This document shows positions 8,347 through 15,889 of a DNA stretch of 53,889 nt, one piece after another. The stretch is from Paradesertivirga sp965650335. GTDB taxonomy: Bacteria; Bacteroidota; Bacteroidia; Sphingobacteriales; Sphingobacteriaceae. Positions within the stretch are counted from its first letter, which is position 1. Each line of letters begins with the position of its first letter. The stretch is from NCBI GenBank assembly GCA_965650335.1, contig CBFGOI010000020.1, positions 1 to 53,889 on the forward strand, read 5' to 3'. Below the pieces are notes generated by a model. That model had not been told where the DNA came from. It was given only the letters and a program-made list of their open reading frames with translations, and searched no databases. Both the position numbers and the translations under genes were made by a program.

Positions 8347-8443
8347 GGCTATAATTTGGTTAATTGTTTGTAGTTAGGCAATTATATGGAGGCAGGATAT
8401 GTGGCATTGCGTCGAATTGTTATTTTCAGGATACAAATGTTCA
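8347..8443 (-). promoter_or_regulatory. leader of GH30 with 37-bp box shared with CE4
   Basis: The block at 8407-8443 (begins TTGCGTCGAATTG, ends ATACAAATGTTCA) is identical over 37 bp to 9618-9654, and lies 61 bp upstream of the GH30 start versus 62 bp for CE4. The intervening leader is also similar (ATAATT..GTTAATT..GTTAG..CAATTATA). Probably a duplicated promoter/operator giving co-regulation. Confidence 0.7.
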
Positions 8444-8500
8444 TTGATCTGCTCTGAGAGTTCGGCGCATCGCTTTTTTTATTTTCTTGCTCCTGTTATA

Positions 8501-9556
8501 TTACTTTTTGGTGATTACAATTGTGCCCTTATCAGCGATAGCGCTAAATACGATGTAACCAGACGGCGATATATAGCAGGTAATGCCCTGGCCATTTTGT
8601 GTTGCACTTGCATTGGTCCATCCTGAAGGAAGGGGTCTGCGGATGCTTATCGGAACATTGTAAACGCTGTTGTCCAGATTGTCGGAAAGTGTCAAAGTAA
8701 GAGTGGTAGATGTACTTCCGGTTTGGGTTAGATTTGCCGCATTTCTTTCCTTTATATATTTAGCCACCGTAGCGAAACCTGCTACCCAGAACTTGTAAGG
8801 GTTTGCGTTAAAAAATGACAAACTGTTTTTCAATTCTGTCGACGAGAGTGAAGAATAGCCTCCGTCATTATCAATTCCATGAATCAGGTAAACTACCCAG
8901 CCGTTTGAAGTGGCCGCACTGTTTGCTTTATTCTGAAAATCCGCGCTTGTTTTGATACTACCGGCGCTGCCACAAACAAACGAACTTATGTTCATAAAAT
9001 TAGCTGGGGTGCTTGGTTCAATTTGTCCGGAGCAGCCTCTTGACGCAATAAAATACTGTTGAGCCAAAGAAGTACTTCCCACACTGCAGTTTGGCCAGGC
9101 TAGTGTAACAGGTTTAATGCCGATATTACTGGTAATCGCATTAATCGAACTGGTGATCTGGCTGGTTTGCTCAGTAGTAGTTAAACCACCCATGCTAGGA
9201 TGTGATGCTGTATGGCTCCCTATTTCGTGCCCGTTTTGAGCGGCGCTCTTGTATCCCGTCCAATTGGGCCCCCAGTTAGTAACCAAGAAAAAAGTCCCTT
9301 TGAAACCATAAGTATTTAAAGCGGGTATTGCGATAGCTACCTGGTTTGAACAATTATCGTCAAAGGTATAGCTCACGGCAGCTGTTCGGAAACCCGACCA
9401 TCGGGCTATTTCATAAGGTGACTGTGCTGCTTTTAATTGTGGTTCACCTGTTCGAGGTTCCTCTGTTAAGTTACCGTTCTGTTTGCTACAGCTTAGCATG
9501 GCAAATAGCGCCACTGCAAAAATACCCTCTAAGGGTATACGGGTTAATGATTTCAT
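8501..9556 (-). CDS. CE4 polysaccharide deacetylase lipoprotein (acetylxylan esterase-like)
   Basis: About 351 residues. I prefer the ATG at 9554-9556 over the one 6 bp upstream because the leader then aligns with that of GH30. Lipoprotein signal with Cys 23 (AMLSCSK). The NodB domain shows VSYTFDDN (metal-binding Asp 66/67), GFKGTFFLV, and EIGSHTASHP with the two zinc histidines (H115, H119), then TLAWPNCS and VVYLIHGID. The last ~85 residues form a separate beta-rich domain (TLTLTLSDNLDNSVYNVPISIRR). CE4 enzymes remove acetyl groups from xylan, chitin or peptidoglycan. The shared promoter block with the adjacent xylanase favours acetylxylan, but this is inference. Confidence 0.9.
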   Translation of the reverse strand: MKSLTRIPLEGIFAVALFAMLSCSKQNGNLTEEPRTGEPQLKAAQSPYEIARWSGFRTAAVSYTFDDNCSNQVAIAIPALNTYGFKGTFFLVTNWGPNWTGYKSAAQNGHEIGSHTASHPSMGGLTTTEQTSQITSSINAITSNIGIKPVTLAWPNCSVGSTSLAQQYFIASRGCSGQIEPSTPANFMNISSFVCGSAGSIKTSADFQNKANSAATSNGWVVYLIHGIDNDGGYSSLSSTELKNSLSFFNANPYKFWVAGFATVAKYIKERNAANLTQTGSTSTTLTLTLSDNLDNSVYNVPISIRRPLPSGWTNASATQNGQGITCYISPSGYIVFSAIADKGTIVITKK

Positions 9557-9654
9557 GGTCATAATTCAGTTAATTATTTGTTAGTTAGTCAATTATAGAT
9601 AAACGGGGTATGCAGGCTTGCGTCGAATTGTTATTTTCAGGATACAAATGTTCA
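9557..9654 (-). promoter_or_regulatory. leader of CE4 with the same 37-bp box
   Basis: Positions 9618-9654 are identical to 8407-8443 upstream of GH30, and most of the 60-bp leader between box and start codon is recognisably related. Conservation of both the box and its spacing over otherwise unrelated genes indicates function. No clear Bacteroidota TTTG/TANNTTTG promoter could be assigned within it. Confidence 0.7.
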
Positions 9655-9807
9655 GCCTTATGCGCTGGTGCCAGAGCGAAATAGAAAGAGAGCGTTGAGA
9701 ACGGTTTAAAAGATTCGTATTCGATTCCGATGATATTCGGCGATCAGCAAATCGGGTTTAAAGATAGGCGTATTGATCTTCTAAAGATTATTATGGGTAA
9801 CAGCAGA

Positions 9808-9907
9808 ACTTGCGGAGGGTGGATTTTTGTAGAGAGAAAGCCGGGCGGAGTGCCGGTTTTCAGGATAAGGATTTATTCGCCTTTCGGAAAAAGACTTAAA
9901 CCAGCGG
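9808..9907 (+). repeat. REP-A copy with RAYT 3' tail
   Basis: ACTTGCGGAGGGTGGATTTT followed by TGTAG resembles the RAYT 3' end at 22691-22715 with one base missing. It is followed by AAGCCGGGCGGAGTGCCGG and an imperfect hairpin ending GACTTAAACCAGCGG, the signature of the REP-A family (best copies 22719-22790 and 23383-23454). Confidence 0.55.
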
Positions 9908-10372
9908 GCGAAAAATGAAAGAAATTGCATCTCATATTTGATGGCAGATGCAGGTCTCATTTTGGATAGATGAGGATTTATATAGGAGTTTTAATAGATT
10001 AAAAATCCATTTTTAACAAAGAACAAGACAATGTGGATGCTGCGCACCCATATCGCTTGTGCATTGCAAATAGACAATTTCTCTTTATTCGTGTTTATAA
10101 ACAACGAATATATCAATCTCTTCCTCCTATCTGGCGATTTTGTCCCCCTTTAATTCATGTGATTGTACCGAAATTGCGATGTTTAAGAAATATTCGCCTG
10201 TTTATTAGGAGCTATTTAATTATTCGGGTATTGATTAGAGAGAATATCTCAATATCAGTAGTTTATGATAACAAATCGTTAGAATAAATGAGTTTGGCCG
10301 AATCAATAACGGTGAATTATGAGTCCATTTACTAAGATTCTCCTCAAATATAAATTGGTTATAAGAAAGGAA

Positions 10373-10400
10373 GGCCGAACGCCCGTTCGGCCCCTTTTAA
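10373..10400 (+). terminator. isolated Rho-independent terminator-like hairpin
   Basis: GGCCGAAC (10373-10380), loop GCCC, GTTCGGCC (10385-10392), then CCTTTTAATTT. A perfect 8-bp GC-rich stem with a U-tract on the plus strand. No plus-strand gene is recognised upstream, so it either ends an unannotated transcript or acts in the leader of the DUF418 gene. Confidence 0.65.
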
Positions 10401-10521
10401 TTTAAATTTTATTCTCATGTCCAGCCATTCCAACCCTAGGTTAAAGCATAAATTGACATTTTACAAAAGGCTCAGGATTTCAAACTCCAGCATGTTGAAA
10501 ATTTTTCTATAACTTCAAATT

Positions 10522-11751
10522 ATGACATCTGGCACTATCCCTTCACGTATTCAACTTGTAGACGCTCTTCGTGGTTTCGCAATCCTTGCTATTCTTTTAC
10601 TCCATAATATTGAACATTTTGATTTCTACTACGTGCCCGGCGATCTGCCGGCATGGATGGTAGTGTTGGATAAATGGATATGGGATTCGCTCTTTTTCCT
10701 GTTTGGAGGCAAGGCTTATGGCATATTTGCTTTACTGTTTGGATTTACATTCTATCTGCAACTTAGTAGTGCACAGAATAAAGCCGGCAACTTTAAACTG
10801 AGGTTTTTATGGCGTCTGTTTATTCTGCTCCTGTTCGGGATTATCAACTCGATGTTTTATGAGGGCGATATTCTTACCTTCTACGCCATACTTGGGGTAG
10901 CGCTGTTGCCTGTAAGCAGCTTAAGTAATAAAACAGTATTCCTCATTGCTCTCTTCTTGTTCATCCAACCTCTGGAGCTTGCTAAGGCAATCTTTTATTT
11001 CGGTCATCCAGACTATATTGCTCAACCGAACCTATCCAATGCATACTTCGAAAAAACAGGTGCGTATTTGGCCGGCGATTCGTTTTTTGAGCTCGTTAGA
11101 GGGAATTTAATAAACGGACGGCTCGCTGTTTTACACTGGACCTGGGAAAATGGCCGGATTTTTCAAACTCCCGCCTATTTTATGATTGGAATGTTACTGG
11201 GGCGACAAGGGCTCTTTTACACGAGCAGCCCGAATAAGAAGTTCTGGTTCAGGGTGTTTATTGTCTCAGTTGTTCTCTGCATTCCTTTGTTTTTTATTAA
11301 TGACAATATCGGTCAGTGGGTTTCGGAAAAGGCATTATCGAAAACATTAAAAATGGTTATCAGAACATGGTGGAACTTTGCATTTATGGTAGTAATGGTT
11401 TCAGGTTTTGCCACGCTGTACTTTAAAGGTGCGCTACAAAAAATTGTGCCCACGCTGGCCACCTTCGGCCGTATGAGCCTTACAAACTATATTATGCAAT
11501 CCATCCTGGGCACATTTATATATTACGGGTATGGTCTGGGGATGTATCAATATACCGGCGCAACATACTGCCTGCTAATAGGTCTGATGTTGTTTTTCTT
11601 CCAGTATTATTTTTGTCGCTGGTGGCTAAGTACGCACAAACAAGGGCCCTTAGAGGGCATTTGGCGTTGGGCAAGTTTTGGAAAGGCACCTATAATTGCG
11701 ACACCCAACCTTGGAGTTGAGAAAAACCCGACCGAAGCCCTGAAGCTTTAG
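10522..11751 (+). CDS. DUF418-family multi-pass membrane protein
   Basis: 409 residues, about 10 membrane segments. It begins RIQLVDALRGFAILAILLLHNIEHF, the RxxxLDxLRGxA-type start of the DUF418/acyltransferase-3-like superfamily. It continues with LFFLFGGKAYGIFALLFGFTF and, in the C-terminal DUF418 region, FGRMSLTNYIMQSILGTFIYYGYGLG and FFFQYYFCRWWLSTHKQGPLEGIWRW, the most diagnostic part. Members are inner-membrane proteins thought to transfer acyl groups to envelope glycans or small molecules; no substrate is established. It stands alone between two minus-strand gene groups. Confidence 0.9.
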   Translation: MTSGTIPSRIQLVDALRGFAILAILLLHNIEHFDFYYVPGDLPAWMVVLDKWIWDSLFFLFGGKAYGIFALLFGFTFYLQLSSAQNKAGNFKLRFLWRLFILLLFGIINSMFYEGDILTFYAILGVALLPVSSLSNKTVFLIALFLFIQPLELAKAIFYFGHPDYIAQPNLSNAYFEKTGAYLAGDSFFELVRGNLINGRLAVLHWTWENGRIFQTPAYFMIGMLLGRQGLFYTSSPNKKFWFRVFIVSVVLCIPLFFINDNIGQWVSEKALSKTLKMVIRTWWNFAFMVVMVSGFATLYFKGALQKIVPTLATFGRMSLTNYIMQSILGTFIYYGYGLGMYQYTGATYCLLIGLMLFFFQYYFCRWWLSTHKQGPLEGIWRWASFGKAPIIATPNLGVEKNPTEALKL

Positions 11752-11917
11752 TTTAACCATGTAGTAAGGACTGGCATGCGTTGGTGAGACGACGTTTCTT
11801 GGCATGTTATAACAACACCCGTAAAATGTGGCTTCTTTTGTAGATGCTTGTTTGTAATCAGTAAATGCAACAATATAAAAGGATTACGATATTGTTTCTA
11901 GCTTTATCAAAGACCCT

Positions 11918-12439
11918 TTAATTTTTATCAGCCGCCTGAATTTTACTGATGTAGCCATCAAAAGAAATAGTTTGTCGGTTATAATTATTAACACTCAATA
12001 TAGCAGAGCCGGAATCAGAGATTCTAAGAATGAGCTTCTGGCTATCCTGTACATCTTTTGGTTCGATAGTAATAATCCAGTTCTTTTTCTTTCTCGAAGT
12101 TGAATACTTAAAATCTTTTGAAGTAAATCTTGTACCGGTATTATCCGTATTCATAGGAGCGCTGAAGGCTCTGCCAAAAAAAGGCAAGTCAGCTACAATA
12201 CTATCTTTTGTAATCCGTAAATAATACCTCCCATTTGAAAGATCCAGCACAGTATTCACTGCATTCGGTCCCAATATTTGGTTAAGCGAAGATTCAGACA
12301 TTGGATGTGCTCTCGTTGCATTGAAAACGAAGCTTTTGGAGGCTACTAATTTTTCGATGACCATCTTATCTGTCTGGGCAGAAACCTGCATCAGATTCAA
12401 ATAGAGTAAGATCACTAAAACTGCATGTGTTGTTTTCAT
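11918..12439 (-). CDS. DUF4251 domain-containing secreted protein
   Basis: 173 residues with a signal peptide (MKTTHAVLVILLYLNLMQVSAQ). The mature part is the DUF4251 domain typical of Bacteroidota: SKSFVFNATRAHPMSESSLNQ, GRYYLRITKDSIVADLPFFGRAFSAPMNTDNTGTRFTSKDF, KKNWIITIEPKDVQD, and a final GYISKIQ. A periplasmic location is likely; the function is unknown. A second, broken copy of the same gene is found at 21267-21667, so it has been duplicated within 10 kb. This copy is intact. Confidence 0.9.
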   Translation of the reverse strand: MKTTHAVLVILLYLNLMQVSAQTDKMVIEKLVASKSFVFNATRAHPMSESSLNQILGPNAVNTVLDLSNGRYYLRITKDSIVADLPFFGRAFSAPMNTDNTGTRFTSKDFKYSTSRKKKNWIITIEPKDVQDSQKLILRISDSGSAILSVNNYNRQTISFDGYISKIQAADKN

Positions 12440-12536
12440 AATCGTAGTATTTGTCTATTTAACTAAGATGTGTTGAATTGGTTTAATCCATAATTTTCTT
12501 TACATAAAACCAATCTTTAACGTGACTGGCCCTGGG

Positions 12537-12583
12537 CTGGTTTAAAGTTCTGCGCAACTCTCCCAGGACTCCCTCCGGCGACG
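12537..12583 (-). repeat. REP-A copy, reverse orientation
   Basis: On the minus strand it reads CGCCGGAGGGAGTCCTGGG ... CTTTAAACCAG, matching the pattern CCGGACGGAGTCCTGG ... CTTAAACCAG of the full copies at 22719 and 23383, with a shortened centre. It sits next to a RAYT fragment. Confidence 0.6.
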
Positions 12584-12594
12584 TTGAAAATCTC

Positions 12595-12660
12595 TATAAG
12601 CAGATCCTGGTGGAAGCCTGACTTCTGCATTAAAGAGAAAGGGCTAATACGTTATGCTGG
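12595..12660 (+). pseudogene. fragment of a RAYT transposase gene
   Basis: Frames read YKQILVEA then, after a one-base shift, DFCIKEKGLIRYA. The same sequence (YK-ILVESLD, FCIKEKGLIL) occurs in the RAYT pseudogene at 22358-22410, and this segment normally precedes the HxH region of REP-associated tyrosine transposases. Only ~22 codons remain. It lies just after a REP-A copy and just before the 3' end of the GH43 gene. Confidence 0.55.
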
Positions 12661-12722
12661 TTATTATGAGCAAGCCTCGATCTTAAGCCCATCATTTACG
12701 GCTGCACAAATCGAGGCGAAGC

Positions 12723-13724
12723 TTAGGGCTTATACAGTTTTCCAACATTTAGTCTGTCTCCGTCGAGGTTACATTCAAAAAATTGGGGAATGCGGATATA
12801 CTTCCCATTCGCATCTTCTCTATGACTATGAATTGCCATCAGCAGCTTACCGTTCAAAGTTCTGAACAGCATGCCGTGACCGTAGTTGGGCGGTGTTATC
12901 GGATCTTTTTCATGCACCCAGGGGCCATCTAGTGTACCGCTGGTTGAATAAGCTACTCCCTGGGTATAGATATTGTACACCCAGCTGGTCCAGATGATCC
13001 CCAAACGGCCGGAGCCAGTACGAAAAACAAAGGGTCCGTCTGTAACTTTGTTGGGAATGTCTTTACCCTTTTCATCTTTTTCGCGGCTCCATGGCGAATC
13101 GCTGGCGCGAAACAATACTTTTCCTTTTCCGATAGTGCCGCTAAAATCTGGCTTTAGTTTGATTTTCTCAACCGTTCCGTTCCAGGTTTGAAGCCACTCA
13201 TAGCAATAAATCATGTAGGGCTGCTTGTCTTTGTCTATCCACAGAGTAGCATCAAGCGTTGCCATGTTTGCCGGAAGATAAGTTGAATCTTTCATTGGTA
13301 CATAGGGCCCATCGGGCTTATCGCTAACCAAGAGATGGCATGCACGCCGTTCGACTGCATTTCCGCGAACGGAATCAATTTTTACAGCCCGGTTAGTAAA
13401 TGTACCGAAGTAGTAGTATTTGCCATTGTACTCATGAAGCTCAGCCGCCCAGATCATTGGCGCTGGACCCATCCAGGAGTTCGGGTCGGTTTTGGCTACC
13501 TGGTAAGGACCGTCCCATAAGCGCAGATTTTTACTCTTCCAAAGCCTTCCGCCAGTTCCTGTCATGTAATACATCTGTGTTTTCTTATCCGCTAATATGA
13601 AGGGATCACTTAACCTGATAGAATCCAGCGGAACATTTGTCTTAATTAAATTTCGGGGTTGAGATTGAACCAGATATACGCATAACAGCAGCAGGCAGGT
13701 GAAAGTGGTGGTAAGTCTCTTCAT
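12723..13724 (-). CDS. GH43 family glycoside hydrolase
   Basis: About 333 residues from ATG at 13722-13724, chosen because it gives a signal peptide (MKRLTTTFTCLLLLCVYLVQSQ); the longer open frame upstream lacks one. The five-bladed propeller shows IRLSDPFILAD (catalytic-base Asp), WAAELHEYNGKYYYFGTFT, TLDATLWIDKDKQPYMIYCYEW (second Asp), and VTDGPFVFRTGSGRLGIIWTSW, then YGHGMLFRTLNGKLLMAIHS. GH43 enzymes include arabinofuranosidases, xylosidases and arabinanases. The position normally holding the acid Glu before GP appears to be Asp (TDGP), seen in some poorly characterised GH43 groups. An unusual 80-bp element lies ~157 bp upstream. Confidence 0.88.
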   Translation of the reverse strand: MKRLTTTFTCLLLLCVYLVQSQPRNLIKTNVPLDSIRLSDPFILADKKTQMYYMTGTGGRLWKSKNLRLWDGPYQVAKTDPNSWMGPAPMIWAAELHEYNGKYYYFGTFTNRAVKIDSVRGNAVERRACHLLVSDKPDGPYVPMKDSTYLPANMATLDATLWIDKDKQPYMIYCYEWLQTWNGTVEKIKLKPDFSGTIGKGKVLFRASDSPWSREKDEKGKDIPNKVTDGPFVFRTGSGRLGIIWTSWVYNIYTQGVAYSTSGTLDGPWVHEKDPITPPNYGHGMLFRTLNGKLLMAIHSHREDANGKYIRIPQFFECNLDGDRLNVGKLYKP

Positions 13725-13880
13725 AACAATTTTAAAACTTATAAAGGCAGCAAGGAGCCGCGATACAAAGTAGAATAAAATAGTTGTAATACAAAAGGAC
13801 CAGGGTCGCCGGGCCCCGCATGAGATGCAGATGCCAGGTTCATGCACGTGCAGTGGCTCATTTCTATATTCTAAAAGATT

Positions 13881-13960
13881 TACATTGTCATTCTGACCAT
13901 TTACATCATCGTAATGCCCATTTGCAACGCAATAATGTCCGTTTACGGGGTGACAATGTA
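13881..13960. promoter_or_regulatory. phased-repeat operator candidate upstream of GH43
   Basis: CCATTTAC (13897), CCATTTGC (13918) and CCGTTTAC (13939) are spaced by exactly 21 bp, two helical turns. The last two are preceded by TAATGC and TAATGT. The set is bracketed by a perfect 10-bp inverted repeat, TACATTGTCA (13881-13890) and TGACAATGTA (13951-13960). Such phased direct repeats are typical of sites bound cooperatively on one DNA face, for example by hybrid two-component or AraC-type regulators. Confidence 0.6.
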
Positions 13961-14030
13961 TAATCCTCGCAGAGTTTGTATTTAGTGCTCAGATATGTAT
14001 GTGCTAACAGGGAAATCAGGAATTATGGAA

Positions 14031-14084
14031 GGCTGGCGCCATGATTAACAAAATACACACGCGACATTGAGAGCGCCAGCGATG
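14031..14084 (+). repeat. REP-B copy
   Basis: GCTGGCGC (14032-14039) pairs with GCGCCAGC (14073-14080), enclosing ACACACGCGACATTG. This is the REP-B pattern CACACGCGACACGCGTGCGCCAGCA, best preserved at 20762-20786. It lies in the 399-bp gene-free stretch between the GH43 start and the next gene's 3' end. Confidence 0.55.
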
Positions 14085-14123
14085 GGTTTGTGAAATGAAG
14101 TTTAGGCTTTACTTTGCAGTTAG

Positions 14124-14885
14124 CTAATTAAATCGTATAAAACGATACGGGTTTGTATCGTCCGACTTTTTTATCGAAATGCCGTACTCGTCCAAAACAC
14201 CCTGAAGGTCATTGATATCCTTAAAGTTTAGGGTCATACTAAGAGGATGGTGTATCAGCGCTTTATTCACTATCTTCAAATCACATAACCGTGAGAGCCC
14301 ATCTGCAAGACCCGTTAGATCGCTGTGTTCAATAGTGATCACTTTGCCTTCTCCCATTGTTCCGGTCACTATTTTTTTTGTGTTTGAGGCGCCGGTAAAG
14401 CACTTGCTTAGTTTTCCCATATCTTCCACTTGCAAATTCCAGGTATGGGGTTGTCTGCTCGATTTCTCTACCGTAAAGTTAAACCGTTTACACAAAGCCC
14501 CGAGAATGATGGATGGGTTTTCAGAATTATCGGAACGTTTACTTTTAAAAGCGAGGTCAATAGTTCTATTTAGGGATGCCATATTAGTCGACTCGATCTC
14601 AGTTGTATCCTGATCGAGCAGTGCTGCCAGAACAATTCTAAGCCGAACATTTTTGAATCCGATGGTGTCTGAATGAGATCCGTAGATAGACTCGCTCTTA
14701 ACGCGGTCGCCAGAAGCAGGCTGGCTGTCTTCAATTGTTAAGTTAAAATCCCGACCCGGGACCGCTGGGCTGGTCGTTCTAGCGATACTGATGTTTTCTT
14801 TTTCTCGGGATGATTCTGTTTTTACGGAGACATGGCAGGAAACAAATAAAAAATTAGCCAGCAATAAAGCGATAGGTCGGTACAT
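14124..14885 (-). CDS. putative lipoprotein, possibly DUF3738-like
   Basis: 253 residues. N-terminal MYRPIALLLANFLFVSCHV is a lipoprotein signal (Cys 17). The mature protein has two similar alpha/beta halves: NPSIILGALCKRFNFTVEKSSRQPHTWNLQVED, and ITIEHSDLTGLADGLSRLCDLKIVNKALIHHPLSMTLNFKDINDLQGVLDEYGISIKKSD. The order 'short beta element, L-x-L-x-x-x-L, then treatment of a remaining peptide, then a beta strand' resembles DUF3738 (TIGR03435) and secretin-like small domains. I am not certain of the family. It is monocistronic with no informative neighbours. Confidence 0.75.
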   Translation of the reverse strand: MYRPIALLLANFLFVSCHVSVKTESSREKENISIARTTSPAVPGRDFNLTIEDSQPASGDRVKSESIYGSHSDTIGFKNVRLRIVLAALLDQDTTEIESTNMASLNRTIDLAFKSKRSDNSENPSIILGALCKRFNFTVEKSSRQPHTWNLQVEDMGKLSKCFTGASNTKKIVTGTMGEGKVITIEHSDLTGLADGLSRLCDLKIVNKALIHHPLSMTLNFKDINDLQGVLDEYGISIKKSDDTNPYRFIRFN

Positions 14886-14991
14886 AGATTCTTGGATAGC
14901 TTACTAAAAGTACAACAAAGATTTACAAAGTACAACAGCTTCTGCGCCGGCATGAAAGGATTGGTATAACATGTAAAGATTTAAAAATGGC

Positions 14992-15020
14992 AATGCAATC
15001 GCTGTTCTCGCACGTCCTCG
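14992..15020 (+). repeat. dispersed repeat segment shared with 20791-20820
   Basis: ATGCAATCGCTGTTCTCGCA followed by CGTCCTCG differs at only two positions from the sequence just inside the right REP-B copy near the RAYT pseudogene. It abuts the 3' end of the DUF559 pseudogene. Confidence 0.55.
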
Positions 15021-15430
15021 TTATAAAGCCTTGTTTATGGCTTCCCGGTTAAATCTACTAATGTACTCCTCAATGTTATCAATCACCCGGTTAATCTGTT
15101 CCAGTACTTCGTCATCAGTAAAGCGTAGTACTTAAACCCGATCTTCTCCAATTCTTGCTGACGCCGGATATCTTTTTCCGCAACCTCGGCCCATTGATGG
15201 GTTAGTCCGTCTACTTCGATAATCAGCATAAGTTCTTTGCACATGAAATCGGCGATGTAATTAAGGACGGGACGCTGCCGTCTGAACTGGTAGCCTTTCA
15301 TTTGTCTTTTACTGAGAGCGAGTTTCCAGATGCAAGCTTCGGATTTGGTCATGGATTTGCGGTTTTGGTTGGCAAATTCGCGGAGGTTGGCGTTGTAATG
15401 CCAGAGGTTGAATTTTGTGGCGTTGGACAT
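15021..15430 (-). pseudogene. DUF559 (Vsr-like) endonuclease, frameshifted
   Basis: The first ~100 codons read a typical DUF559 protein: LREFANQNRKSMTKSEACIWK, then GYQFRRQRPVLNYIADFMC and LIIEVDGLTHQ, the PD-(D/E)XK-type core. After KIGFK (near 15135) the frame is lost by one missing base. In the next frame the family's normal end resumes: LRFTDDEVLEQINRVIDNIEEYISRF ... INKAL-stop at 15021. So the gene is intact but for one frameshift, or is programmed or mis-sequenced there. DUF559 proteins are small nucleases of uncertain role. Two palindromic MITE copies lie immediately upstream, and a scrambled second copy of the same arrangement occurs at 21667-21898. Confidence 0.85.
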
Positions 15431-15473
15431 AGGTGGCGGCTAAAGTAAACAAATTCAGGAATGTTTAATGGGT

Positions 15474-15620
15474 TAACCACCCCCTTTAATTCCCCCGCCA
15501 GCGGGGGACACTGGGTGCTTTAGGCATCCGGGTAGTAGAACAATTATCTTTTAACCGACCATTGTTATGCCACTACAATGCCTGGGCGTTATACTGTCCG
15601 CCGCTGGCGGGGGTAGGGTA
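15474..15620. mobile_element. palindromic MITE, copy 1
   Basis: Begins TTAACCACCCCC then CCCCCGCCAGCGGGGGACA and ends GTCCGCCGCTGGCGGGGGTAGG; the two ends are near-perfect inverted repeats. The centre (GGGTAGTAGAACAATTATC ... ATTGTTATGCCACTACAATG) is itself imperfectly palindromic, so the unit can fold into one long hairpin. It has no coding capacity. Copies at 15698 and 21718 are about 90 percent similar by eye. Confidence 0.8.
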
Positions 15621-15697
15621 GGCATAATGTTATAACTGTAAACATGTAGCAGGATTATTCTGAAACCTATGACTTTTTTTGGACGATATAAAAGCGT

Positions 15698-15850
15698 TAA
15701 TCAGCCCCTTTTATTCCGCTTCCAGCGGGGGACACTGGGTGCTTTAAGCGTCTGGGTAGTAGAACAATTATCTTTTAACCGACCATTGTTATACCACTAC
15801 AATGCCTGGGCATTATACTGTCCCCCGCTGGCGGGGGTAGGGGGTGGTTA
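15698..15850. mobile_element. palindromic MITE, copy 2
   Basis: Same unit as copy 1 with the best-preserved right end: TGTCCCCCGCTGGCGGGGG then TAGGGGGTGGTTA, the inverted complement of the left end TTAACCACCCCC. Similarity to copy 1 continues ~40 bp beyond the right end (AATGYTTTAAC..TGTAAACRTGTAGCA), so copies 1 and 2 form a direct repeat with ~224-bp period. The stretch 15431-15889 contains only these elements. Confidence 0.8.
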
Positions 15851-15889
15851 GACAGAATGCTTTAACAAATGTAAACGTGTAGCATGAGA

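Larger units (their letters stand above)
9655..10521. other. 867-bp gene-free region
   Basis: No convincing gene: the small open frames at 9730-9918 and 10033-10287 have no recognisable features. The region holds a degraded RAYT-tail/REP-A copy (9808-9907) and an isolated terminator-like hairpin (10373-10392). An AT-rich stretch lies immediately before the DUF418 gene. Confidence 0.5.

Noticed and set aside
10033..10287. 84-codon open frame before the DUF418 gene
   Set aside because: Unusual composition (rich in Ile, Arg, Leu), no ribosome binding site or family resemblance; likely chance in AT-rich DNA.
12584..12865. 93-codon plus-strand open frame
   Set aside because: Its first part is a frameshifted RAYT fragment and the rest is antisense to GH43.
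1..13724. A classical polysaccharide utilisation locus
   Set aside because: No SusC/SusD pair and no adjacent hybrid two-component or anti-sigma regulator; the enzymes are separated by unrelated genes and have individual terminators.
14991..15850. CRISPR array around the repeated CCCCCGCCAGCGGGGG blocks
   Set aside because: Only two units, with similar interiors and inverted ends; spacers are not unique. It is a MITE tandem.
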